Positions 48,081 to 59,054 of a stretch of 64,000 bases of DNA are shown here, piece by piece; within the stretch, counting starts at the first letter, position 1; each line of letters begins with the position of its first letter. Origin of the DNA: Epiperipatus broadwayi (lineage: Eukaryota; Onychophora; Udeonychophora; Euonychophora; Peripatidae); the NCBI GenBank assembly GCA_028023455.1, contig JAQFVV010012489.1, positions 4,798,133 to 4,862,132 of the forward strand, in the 5' to 3' direction. Below the pieces are notes generated by a model that did not search any database, was not told where the DNA came from, and was given only the letters and a program-made list of their open reading frames with translations. The position numbers and the translations under genes were made by a program.

Positions 48081-50780
48081 TGTACCGGTCGGTTTCGTCT
48101 GTTCATATAACAAGATCTAGCATCTAGGCAAAAGTACCTCGAATCCAATCCTGTGCAAGATACATAAGTCAGGAACATTCATGAACTCTGCCCTATTTGC
48201 CTATTTTCCAGATCTACCCACTTATGAGCAACAATTCCAATGATACTGATCTAATTTATTCCTACCCCGCCAGCATCACAAAGTCGTGACACAAAAAGAC
48301 TCTTATTCGAACTTGGTTCATGTCTAGGATATTATAATTAGCGATTTTCAATCATCTAGTAAGTGAAACCTTGTTATATTACATCAAAATTATTTCTATT
48401 CAATGAATGAAACAATGACTTAGATATTTAGAAAGATATAAAATTTATTAAATCAACTTGGAGTATATATGATTGCACACGTTATTGGTGTTACAATGTC
48501 AATAAAATGGGTGTTTATCTCCCTTGGACAACATTAACCTCCCTTACAATACTATACAATGAACATATTTAATCATCAATAACAAATCATTCATGGCTTT
48601 ATTCTAGTGCGGCTATTTATATGTCAATAATTTATCGATTGACTGGGATACATAAGATTTTTAATAATAGCGCTAGACTACGGTACCCGAAGTTATTTGA
48701 ATCCACCAGTAATAAGAACAGCAGCATTCAGACCAATACGTAAGTTTATTCAGTTGGATGATAAGGGTAATTTTATTTAATTAATATTTGCGTTTTGCTA
48801 TATAAGAACGTGTGTGGGAAGCTAATTTGGGAAATAATAATAATGGCAGAAGTGTCGTATCTGAAAGTGCGAATGAAATATATATATAAAAGTGGTAATC
48901 CATTTAGTATAATCATAACAGTACAGTTTAGGAGAATTAATAGGCTTTTAACAAAAATGAAATATGGGAGAGCGGTACATGTATGAGGGCAATGGAACGA
49001 TCTATTCTAAGATCTAAGAAGATGCTTCAATTCACCGTTAATGAAATGCGACTCTCTGCAAACGTCGGCAGGGTCGGGTCATAAACAACTAAGAAGGCGC
49101 TTTATTGAATTGCCATAGGCTGGACTTTTGCCAGAGCGAACCCTATGCAACAATATCTCGTGCTGAAGAAATCCAAAGAGGTTTGCCAAACCTTGTCCTT
49201 GGGATTGGAAGTAAAAATGAATGAAGCACAAAGATATATATATCACGAAAGGCCGGTATACACGTAACGCTTGCATTAATATAAATATATAGATATTTAG
49301 CTAAGGAATAAATAATTATCGCCTATCTTTATTAATAAAAACCCCTCGTACTGGTATGATTTGATTACTACGTGGATGTGGAAGAATTACAGTTAATGCT
49401 AATATAATATAGCTCATAGAACTAAACGATCCCCCCCTTTATGTATTATTTTAAACTACACGTAAACTTTCCACAACGTATAAATATAAATCTTTGGTTT
49501 TGAATGCTTTAATAAATAAATACTTTTCATATTATTAAATATATATACAGTCGGTGGTGGCTATTGATTTCAATAAAGTAATATTAATTTTATTCATATA
49601 AATCTATTTGCAGATTTTAGAAGTTAGCGCTATTATTTAATTAACCAAATAAACATATTTCTAAGAAAATAGATTTTTACTTAGTTTTAGAAAATAACAC
49701 TGTATAATAATTATCAAATTCTGATTTTATTTCCCCAGACTGGCAGGCACCCGCTATACTAGGAATAACAAATTTGTTTTTAGAAACTACTAGGTTAATT
49801 ACCCTCTGAAAAGTAAGGAGGGTTTTCTTTTATTAAAAGAGATAGCGTAAGCATTTGCGATTCTGGGGGAAAATTATCGACATATAATTTAGTATCTGAA
49901 AGTATAAAACATAATAATGAGAATAAAATATTGCCGCATAGATGTGACATTAAGAACTAATAATTATTCAGGAGAGGTTTAATGTAGGAGAGATTACAGC
50001 TAAGTTATATAGAGAGAAAACCAGGTACAATTAACAAAAAGGTAAGAACTTTACAAATTAATTCATAACTAATATTAAATTTTACAAATGAAAGATTTAC
50101 AAAATGTTTAAAGAAATAGATAGGTGAAAGTTAAAATTATTCATGGTAACTTTAAGAGTCTAGCAGCATTTGAAATGATTACCTCTGTAAAACATGGCGG
50201 TTCTTTTGATGATTTCAATTCCCGCGGAGACTAGATCTAGTTTATCAAACATAGTTATTCAGGCAGGTAGTAATTTTATGATTTAACGAACAGGCATATC
50301 AGTATAGTCTATGAGTATTGGGATCCATGGGCACAGATTGCAGGGAAGGCCATCTCGAATGGTGAGAAAGGCGATTTAGATTTACTCAGTACACATTGAA
50401 ATTAACGAACGCAAATTTTCTTGGTGACTGCTCTCCTCGACTGTCCTAGTTACTCTCTAAATTAATTCGTAATTAATTCCATGCCTCGGTATTTTTGGAA
50501 TCCCTTTCTGATTGGTCATTGCAATCTAATTTCCAAAAGAATTCGTATACAAGCTTTTACCTATTGTGATGGAAGATGCCATTGTTAGATAAGTATTCAA
50601 ACTTTAATTAATTTTGATAAAAGAAAATGTTTGTAACAAAAGTAAATCAATTAAGTTTAGTTTCTACTTTTGATTTTAGAGAAACTTTTAATTAAAGTTA
50701 TGTTAGAATATTATACAAGATTACGCTTCTCACCTTTAATTAATTTTGACTAATTACAATCGCATCTTCCATATTGGATT
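48081..50780 (+). mobile_element. LTR-like repeat family C, copy 2
   Basis: It opens TGTACCGGTCGG directly after a TA tract and aligns with the minus-strand copy at 21825-24471 at both ends (anchors given there). It is clearly GC-richer than its surroundings over 48.1-50.6 kb, with AACATGGCGGTTC and CCCGCGGAGAC. GATGGAAGATGCCA at 50570 and GCATCTTCCAT at 50765 form an inverted pair bounding the last 200 bp. No open frame exceeds about 65 codons. The start suggests an LTR, but no coding body is attached. Confidence 0.6.
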
Positions 50781-51303
50781 TAAAAGAAAAGTGGAGTTTA
50801 ATGGCAAAAATAATTTAAAAACACAATTTTATAAAATTACATATCACTGAACTTTTCCACTAAATATTGGCTCAGTACTTTTGTCTCTACAATATCTATA
50901 GATATCTGAGCTGCAATTAACAAACAATTACTATAACTTTTATAAAATAAATAAATACAGAAATTATAATATATTTTGATATTATAAGTCCGTGATAATT
51001 AATCCCCCATTCCCTATTGCGTATACGAATTTTCAGATGCTACATTTATTAATTTTATTTTGCATGTTTAAATTCAGATATTTATGCCAATATCTTCGTT
51101 AATACATATGTTAGTTAATAATACTCAAACAAAAAGATACAAACAAATGTGTTAGTGAGTGGAATATATATGCAAGAATAGGGTTTGAATTTAGGTTGGT
51201 AGCGGAAGATTGGAAGTGGGCTGTGAAGCGCAATCTGAATCTCAGATTCCACTTCAATATATATATATAATGTGATGTCTGTATTTTTTCAAAGTTAATA
51301 AAG

Positions 51304-51668
51304 GTAATTATATAATTGGATATTCGTAAATACAGCAACTAAATAATTAAAAATTTTATCCATTTGTGACTGCTTTCGATTATCCCAGTAATCTTTGTCA
51401 ACTAAAACTTTGAAAGACTAACCTTCCCACAATTTCATTATCTTAAAATCTGCTGCTTGCCTGATAATTAAGTCATGTTTATATTTGTATATTAGCATAG
51501 CTTCCTTTATTTTTCTTTTATTATTTTTTTCAATTTGCAATAGTTTGAAAAGTTAGCCTTTCAATGTTTTAGTTGACAAAGTTTACTGGAGTAATCAAAA
51601 GTGCTCCTAAATGGATAAAATTTTTAATTATTTAGTTACTGTATTTACAAATATTCAATTATATAATT

Positions 51669-51670
<2 letters not shown>
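51304..51670. mobile_element. 367-bp MITE-like foldback with about 120-bp arms
   Basis: The left arm (51304-51423, from GTAATTATATAATTGGATAT to ..AAAGACTAACC) pairs with the right arm (about 51552-51670, GTTAGCCTTTCAATG.. to ..AATTATATAATTAC). Pairing is about 85-90% by eye. The loop is about 128 bp. There is no transposase, and a TA-type duplication cannot be distinguished from the AT-rich ends. Confidence 0.8.
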
Positions 51671-51701
<31 letters not shown>

Positions 51702-51710
51702 CACATATAT
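51671..51710. repeat. (CA)n(TA)n microsatellite
   Basis: A mixed CACACA then TATATA tract between the two inverted-repeat elements. Confidence 0.9.
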
Positions 51711-51717
51711 AAGGTAT

Positions 51718-51829
51718 AATACTATTAAATTGTGCTTTCATACTTCTAACTTAAAGCTATAACAACAAATTGAAAATCAAATTAAATGACTGAGCGCTTT
51801 CAAGTGTGAAAGCACGATTTAATAGTATT
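51718..51829. mobile_element. 112-bp element with 26-bp inverted repeats
   Basis: AATACTATTAAATTGTGCTT at 51718 pairs with AAGCACGATTTAATAGTATT ending at 51829, with two mismatches across about 26 bp. The centre is about 60 bp. It lies 48 bp to the right of the larger foldback, across a CA/TA tract. It is a small MITE or the paired ends of a deleted element. Confidence 0.7.
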
Positions 51830-52523
51830 TATTGGACAAACGTAAAGTATAAATATACAGGTTATTAATTAAAAGGTATGTTAAAAATAAAAAAAATATA
51901 TAGATATTTTTTAAATAGAAAGGGCTATCATTTAAATAGTCAGTATAATAGCAAGTAAAGAAGAAAGAAATTCTAGAATATAAAACAAAAGACTGTTAAG
52001 AAGTATACAAAAGAAGAATAAAACTTCAGACTTGATTTATTAAAATAAATGATTTAAAATAACAGAAAAATAGAAAAACATATCGTAATAATTTAATAGT
52101 TTAAATTAGATATTATATTTCAAAGAAATTGCTTTCTTTTTTTTTTTAAAAAAAAAGCTACAGATTCTAAAATGTTATCTTAAAATAGTATGTATTTATT
52201 AGGAAAGGGGAATGGAGTGTAAAATTATTTAATTAAATATAAAATAATCTTTATCTAGTTAGAATGTGAAATAATTTTGTAAATTACCTAATCAAGTAGA
52301 AACAAATTATGTTACTATAATTGGAAATTAAAAAAAATAGTTAAATAAAAAAAAGAAGATTGAAACTGATCAATGATGTGAGTGAACTGAGACAATAGTT
52401 TATCAAGAGTATTTAAGCTAATAGTATTTTATTAGTTTGATTATTGTTATTGAAGTTATTTGGCTTATTATTCAACAGATTTAATGAAATTATTCAACAT
52501 AGTATTGAAGTTACACAGGCTAT

Positions 52524-52857
52524 TCAATGCTGTAATTTTGCTATTATATTACTGAGATATGCAGTTTGCACTACTGTAAACTTATAGTCATATACATGGA
52601 ATTTATCTGGATGCCCTAACATCACTATGCCTGCTAGACTTGCAGAAGGATGTTCATTCAGTTTTTCACCATGCAGTTTCTCTACATTTGATATCTTGAA
52701 ATGTGACCCAAATCTTTGACCTGCCATTGCAGAGACATATGACCATCAATCTATTGCTGAGACATATGCCCATAAATCTATTGCTAAACAATGAAATGAA
52801 GATAGATGTTGCTCCAGGACTAAGAAGCTCCAAATAGCTTAGAAAACTGCAAACCAT
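52524..52857 (-). other. unrecognised overlapping open frames with a 31-bp tandem duplication
   Basis: Minus has a 67-codon frame (52524-52727) beginning MAGQRFGSHFKISNVEKL and a second frame (52666-52857) overlapping it, as if one reading frame had shifted. At 52729-52795 a unit GAGACATATG-CCAT-AATCTATTGCT occurs twice in tandem. No domain is recognised. Composition is protein-like, so a degraded transposon or pseudogene is likely. Confidence 0.25.
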
Positions 52858-53589
52858 ATCACAAAACTATTCATATACTATAAACACAGAGGTGATTACT
52901 CCAAAAAATCTTTAGCTATAACCTAGTTTAATATAAGGAAAAAATAGTTTAGACTTAAACTTAAATACAAGAAATAAAATTTATATTTTCTTTATAAACT
53001 TTCTTAAAGCTAGAAGGGCATAAATTCTTACTTCCTAATTTAAATTGGCATCAAATATGTTAAAATATCTTTGCAATTAGTTCAATTTTTTATTTTATTC
53101 ATTTTGTTGTTATAATTTGATTTGTAAATAAATATGTTGCTTTAATTGTTAATATGATCTGAATTCATTCTCTTTATATTTCACTATATAACATTTATTT
53201 AAGATAAAATTTGTCAATTATATTGCTTCGAGTTTTAAATATTCACTATGTGATAGTGCAAATGAGGGGAGTTTTTTTCTTTATTTGAGCTAGCTCTAGA
53301 ATCAAATGCTATCTTCTCTTGAAAATTTTACAAATAATTATGGATGACATCTGAGGGATTTATTCCCAGTATAAATAAAATGTATTTACAGAAGAGATAT
53401 TTTGCTTCTAGCAGTTATAGAACAGGAACAATGGTTTTTAAATGTGTCAATGGTCTATGTATTTATAGACAATCTCAGTCTGATTGTTAGTATAAATAAT
53501 AAGTAAAACATTGACTATTTTTTTTTTCTGATTGTATAATGGCTCAGATATATATTTATTGAAAAACAAAAAAATTAAAAATTGATGTT

Positions 53590-55335
53590 TCATTACAGAC
53601 AGTTGAGGCAGGTTACGGAATTAACCAAAAATACTTCTGTGGATTTCAAGACTGTTTATAATAGTTTAGTACTGTTATATTTATTATTTTTATTATTATT
53701 ATTACAATAGTTTTTTAATTAACAGACACTTTATATATTTTTTAAAAATTTTATTTAAGACAATAGATCCAAATGATATTAAGAAATTATGGGTTTTTAA
53801 AGAGTATGGGAACCAGTGTAAAATGTTACTATACTTCATTGCAAACTTCATTTTTATAAGGATTGTGAAGTTTTTCATGTATTCCTGAATTGTTGTTACA
53901 TAAAATTGAACACCTGTATAAATTTAGAAGCAAGATGTATGGATAAATTAAAATCAATGATTTTATATGATATAGTTAAGAAATCTAAAAAGGAACTTTT
54001 TGATATTCAAAAATATTTAAAAACAATTGAACATTTCATAATTTTAAATGAATGGTATGCTTGGGATGTATATAAAATTGTTTGTGAAAATGAATTTAAA
54101 TTATTTGAACTTAAACTACAGAATATATTTGAGAAGAAAATTGATTTTTTATTGAATTAGCAGTAACCACAAGCTTATAATGATATGAATTTTGCTAATT
54201 TGTCAAATAAAAAGATACATTTGATTTAGAAATAAGATTTAAATCACAGACCTAAATACGTCAGTGATACTTGGGATGATTACAATTTGGAACTAATTGT
54301 AACTGTTCAAAATTCATTTGAAAGTGATTCCTAATATAATCATATTGCTGATGAAATTATCAAGAAATTTAATTGTAATAAATTTAATATAATTCTGTAT
54401 GAAAAGTGATGTGGATTGGCTATTATAAAATTTAAACAAAGACTGCAGAATGGTAATAAGATTTGTTTGAAAGAAGATAGAGGGCTGTGGATGTATTTAA
54501 TGATAAAATGTCAATATATTGAAGAAGTTAAAGTGCAAATAGAAAAACTTTTTTTTTTGATTGAAGAATATAATATGGATGGTCAGAGAATAGCATTTAT
54601 TAACAGTATTTTTAAGTATGCTAAAATAAGACCTTAAGTAATAATGTGTACTATAACATATATTCTTTCTGTGCTGTGTCCTCATATTTTTGCAAATATA
54701 AAGTTTTAGACTTTTGCAAATTATGATTGATTTTGAAGGTTCATTTATGTATCACACTTCTAAATATAATGGTAAACTGTTCCAAGATTTTTTAGGTTTT
54801 GGAAAAAATACTATTGCTTCATTTTTTGACTTTGTATATTTAATTAAAAATATAGTGATTAATGAGAATGATGTTATTGCTTCATTAGATGTAACAGAAA
54901 TGTATAATTCTATTCACAGAGTGGATTCCATAAAAATAATTGAACATGCATTTAAAAATAAAATTGTTTGCAAATATGTGATAAAATTTATTATTGATTC
55001 TTTAAATTTATTGGATGATAACATTGTTTTTTTGAAGATGCATACTATCAAATGTCTAAAAGTTGTCCTATGAGCCTACCTGTTGTTGCACAAGTTAGAA
55101 ATTTTGTTTTATCTACAATAAGAGTAGTATTTTATATATGTGTTCTTTTAAAGATATTAAAATTTTAAAAAGTTATATTGGTGATATTTTTGTTTGCTGA
55201 AATAACAATATTTAAAATTTTCTTGAGGAGGAGTTAAATAAATTGGATGGCTTGAAATGGACTATTATTTAAGGACCATGACAAAAATATTAAATATTTG
55301 AATTTAATTATTACAAATAGATCTTCAGAAATAAA
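53590..55335 (+). pseudogene. Penelope-like element, 5' region and reverse transcriptase (broken)
   Basis: The block begins with the shared 3'-UTR-like sequence (CAGTTGAGGCAGGTTACGG), placed upstream as in the pseudo-LTR layout of Penelope elements. An N-terminal frame follows at 53906-54160, then 54416-54637, then a 119-codon frame at 54714-55073. That last frame carries KNTIASFFDFVYLIKNI, INENDVIASLDVTEMYNSIH and KFIIDSLNLL, the RT fingers and first catalytic Asp block (usual SFDVxSLxTNxP). A CPMSLPV block at about 55061 (usual GTAMGSPxSP) is next. The catalytic YxDD appears as Y-I-G-D at 55174-55185. Several stops are present, and the copy ends near 55335 without its GIY-YIG end. Confidence 0.8.
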
Positions 55336-55358
55336 ATTCATCTAGAAACAAACAACAC

Positions 55359-55396
55359 CTGCACACACACACACACGCACATATATATATATATAT
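55359..55396. repeat. (CA)n(TA)n microsatellite at the junction of two Penelope halves
   Basis: CACACACACACACACGCACATATATATATATAT lies exactly between the plus-strand RT half and the minus-strand 3' half. Similar GT/TA tracts follow the 3' end at 3998-4016. Confidence 0.9.
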
Positions 55397-56005
55397 TGTA
55401 ATTATAATAAAAATAATAATTTTAACAGTAACAAACTCTTATAAACAATCCTTAAATCCACAGAAGTACTTTCGGTTAAATTCTTAAACCTGCCTCAACT
55501 GCCATTAAATTAAAAAAACAAACAAAGTGGAAGTAAACGTCATCAATTCAAATTCTGCAAATCTCATATTTTAATGTTAGCAGCTTGTCTATTTGTTAAA
55601 TGCATTTTATTCCTATTTATAAAAATTGCCTCCTTAATTTTTCTTTCATTACAGTTTCTCTCTTTATAAAGAATTCACATTTTCAAAATCAAATTTAAAT
55701 TTATATTTACATGTTTTTTCATGATCAAAGAAAACTGAAGCAGACATTAAATCACCATTATTTTTACTTTTTACTTGCTTATATAACAATTCATGCTCCC
55801 TCAATCTCTTCTTTATACTGCATGTAGATTCATCTATATATGATAGGATACAATCACAAAAAATTTGATATATGACATTAACTTTTCTGCTTGACAGGTA
55901 TGACATCCTTAGAATTATTGACTAATTTATTAATATTGTTTGGAATGTAGAATGAAACATTAGACACATTCTTATATTTATCCTTAAAAAATTTCACTTG
56001 TAAAA
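55397..56005 (-). pseudogene. Penelope-like element, GIY-YIG endonuclease and 3' UTR (broken)
   Basis: On minus, FKDKYKNVSNVSFYIPNNIN and VNNSKDVIPVKQKS (to 55878) lead by frameshift into NVIYQIFCDCILSYIDESTC, then SIKKRLREHELLYKQ, FFDHEKT and FKFDFENV. The V-Y-x-I-x-C-x-C, Y-I-D-E-(S/T) and R-x-x-E-H blocks are those of the GIY-YIG endonuclease of Penelope-like elements. The family uses it to nick target DNA. NRQAANIKI and a stop follow, then the CAGTTGAGGCAGG 3' UTR (55485-55515). Only this 3' part is present. Confidence 0.85.
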
Positions 56006-56009
56006 TGAG

Positions 56010-56560
56010 TTGAAATATATATAGAAGTAAATGGAACATTGAGTGTGAGTTACTTTTTGATAATAGTAAAGAAAGTAGTTTATTGTTTAAGGCTTGAATG
56101 GGATATTTAGAAACAAGAGAATATACACATAAATGGAAAAATAAGGGTGATTTAGTCTGCAAGTTGTGTAAGGAAGGCATAGAAAATATTAGGCATCTGT
56201 TAATTCAATGTAAATGCTTGGAAGCAGAAAGGGTACAAATAATGATGTTATAGAAGAATAAATATGAACAAAGTGATTGTACGGAAAGTGAGTTATTGGT
56301 TTTTATGTTGGGTGTTGGAAAAGATAAGAGGGATTTAGATATGAAAGTCATGAAGTTGACAATGATTATGTTCTGGAAATCAGATGGAGCAGATTATGGA
56401 AAAACTTAGGATGAAGAATGGAAAAGGGAGGAAAAGTGGCTAACAGGTTTCTCTGGCCATAGTTGCTGAGAGATTCCTGACTCTGAATAAGGAGAAGTCA
56501 CAATGCATCACATCACATCACAGGACTTGGCTCCCAAATAATAGTGTATTAAAACAGTGA
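56010..56560 (+). pseudogene. non-LTR retrotransposon ORF2 C-terminus with CCHC motif
   Basis: A plus-strand frame reads TREYTHKWKNKGDLVCKLCK, then EGIENIRHLLIQC. It makes C-x2-C-x8-H-x4-C at 56158-56211, the C-terminal knuckle of many LINE ORF2 proteins. The frame runs on about 25 more codons to a stop at 56251, then continues in decayed form (VFMLGVGKDKRDLD). CATCACATCACATCAC at 56504-56520 may be its 3' simple tail. The upstream RT is missing, cut off by the Penelope fragment. Confidence 0.7.
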
Positions 56561-56599
56561 GAAAAGGTGAAAGTTATATTTAAAATTGAAGGTATAAAC

Positions 56600-57840
56600 T
56601 CTATCTTTAATTTTTAATTGAAGATGAAGCTAAAAATTCTAAGTTGCCTGACACAAATGAAGAAGTTTCCAACATCATTGAAAATGAAAATGGTGGGAAC
56701 AACTTCAAGAAAAACTCCAAGATAAGGAAGCAAAAACTGCCTCAAAGAATGAAAAAAAATGATAAAACTACTTTCAGAAGAAAAGAAAGTAGAGCAGCAG
56801 TAAATTATTCAGAAGAAATTAAACCATTTTATATTCAACATTAGTGCGCAAAATGAAAAAAACAGTGACATAAACGTTATAGAAGGCCCCGAAACATTAT
56901 AAATAAAGGAAAACACTAAAAAAACTCCCAATGGACAACAGAACATACAAATGAAGGTAGAAACTTGGAAATAGATAATATAAAGAAATCTAATAATATA
57001 TCTAATAGCAACATTCAGCAACCAAGAAAATAAACTTTTTATTCCAAAAACTTAAGTTCTAAAAATGTGTTAAAATCTAATGAAAATAGAGATATAGCAA
57101 AAAATAACATTACACAAGAAGCCTACAATGATATAATGGACTTAATGGAGGAAGAAGATGAAGACCAAAGAAGGGGAAAAATATAATAAAATGGGACAAA
57201 AGTTTATTGACCTGGAGATCTTTAACAGAATAAATTATGAATTTAATGCATTCATCCCAGTTCAATTATACAGATCTTTTCAGAATTATGACAATGAAAA
57301 ATCATTGATTTTAGAGTGACAAATGAGCAATGACAGTTATTCAAGTTCCTGATAAAAGACTTTTATGAGTTGCTGAAGACAAAGTAACTATGGAGGACAG
57401 TATATAAGGTTTTTAATCATCAAAACAGTAGATATCTATTAATCAAATTTCATAACTGCATGCAAAAAGAGATTTTTAGGAAAAATATACTATTGCTAGG
57501 GAAAAATTCTATACAAAATAAACAGACCAGTGATTCTGGCAGAAATAGTAAAAAACTGCTATATTATCTTAACTTTAAAGAAGGTGATCTACAAAGAATA
57601 CTAAACAATTTTGGCAATGTTTTGCACTTCAGTAATCTCCAGGAAAAAAAGAGAAAAAATGTCAGTACTTACAAACACACCAACATTTAATTTTACACTA
57701 AAGAAAAATACACCCCCTCTCAACATTCATGATACATGCATCAGATAGCTTCCCATTGGTAATCTCATTTCATGGAGTACCACTATAGTGTTTTTAAAAA
57801 ATGCACCTAGTCAGAGATTGCCTGGCCAGGATTTGCAATG
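56600..57840 (+). pseudogene. LINE ORF1 / gag-like region (broken)
   Basis: Plus-strand frames begin with a lysine and asparagine-rich segment (MPDTNEEVSNIIENENGGNN, then NDKTTFRRKES), continue with QKFIDLEIFNRINYEF and reach GDLQRILNNFGNVLHFSN (57460-57690). They end near 57790-57825 with C-F-x-K-M-HLVRDC, a decayed zinc knuckle with the H-x4-C half intact. A basic N-terminus, folded middle and zinc knuckle together resemble ORF1 nucleic-acid-binding proteins of I/Jockey-type LINEs. Family assignment is inferred. Confidence 0.5.
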
Positions 57841-58099
57841 AATATAAAGGGAGAAAGACTAAATTTTATCGATGTAAAACTCAGGAAATGAAAGCATACA
57901 GCTCAGTTAGACTGATAGAAGTAAAAAGAGTGGAAAAGAAATAAATGAGGGGTTGACTAAGAGAAAAATGTAATTAAAAATTGGAGAAAAATGCAAAAGG
58001 ATCAAACTAAAACAAGATACAAAAGTTAGAATGGTGGAAATGATGGAGACCATGGCCAATCTGCAAGGCATGTCTTCAAGCATCATGATAATGAAATCT

Positions 58100-58985
58100 A
58101 TCAAAAGGAATCCTAAAAAAAGTCAAAACTGATCTAGGGAAATGAGATGGCTGGGCCTTGGATGAAAGTCAAGAAGACAATTACCTTTGTTCATCTGATT
58201 CTGAAATCTCAGAGGAGGGGAAGATGAAAGAGAAAAAAGACAACAGACAGAAGAAAAGACAAAAAGATGAGCACAATTAACAATAACCAAGATCACCACA
58301 TACAAGGAAAAGATGTTGTCAAAGATTTGGAGCAAATAAACTTAATCCCCCCCCCTGTTTTGGGAGACTTGCCCAAGACATATAGAGTATAACAAGGAAA
58401 GATTCAGTGCTTGAAAGAGGGGAAAATTGGGCTGACTCAATGGAGGGATCATAATACAATTTACTAAGGTTGACCCCATATGCCAAATTTACAAAAGAGA
58501 AGAAGAGACCATAGGGCACATACTTTACATATGTCAAGGACTGAGTATCCATAGAAACATAAATGCTTGTATAGAAACAAATAAACACATCATTACATCC
58601 CTCAAAGACTGCATTAAAAAGAAATATACTTACTTATAAGAATCTCAACATTCCTGGACTTCTTCATTTAGAATATTAAATGTAAACTAATTCTTGGACA
58701 ATCACAAAATAACACTAAACAACTACTAATAAACTTTATTAAGAAAATGAAAAAAAGGGACAAATCAATAGTGCCAATGGAAATTATTAAGGCCACATAG
58801 GAATTGTTTGATTTACCAGATGCCAGTTAACCTGTTGGAATCTCATCTAATATTGGCTGAAGATATAGATATAAGAACTAATAATATAGATATCAAATCA
58901 TACATTGTAAACATTTATAACCATGAAGTAAAATGTAAAACCTTAGATAAATAAAGGTAATCTAATAATAATAATAATATTCTAG
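58100..58985 (+). pseudogene. LINE ORF2 C-terminal end with (TAA)n tail
   Basis: A charged linker leads to CQIYKREEETIGHILYIC at 58481-58534. This is the same knuckle as in the element at 56158, with the second Cys replaced by Tyr. An uncertain coding tail follows, and the sequence ends in ATAATAATAATAATAT at about 58965-58981, a typical LINE tail. The endonuclease and RT that should precede this are absent, so the body is deleted between the ORF1-like part and this end. Confidence 0.6.
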
Positions 58986-59054
58986 TACAAGCTTATTAAA
59001 TTAAGTACCGTGATGTATGACTTGATTTCCTTGCAATATATATATATATATATT

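Noticed and set aside
55878-56180. Independent 100-codon minus gene
   Set aside because: Its C-terminal half is the Penelope sequence upstream of GIY-YIG and its N-terminal half is the complement of a plus-strand LINE end.
58340-58355. C-run as a programmed frameshift site
   Set aside because: It lies in a decayed LINE with many other stops; no intact frame on either side.
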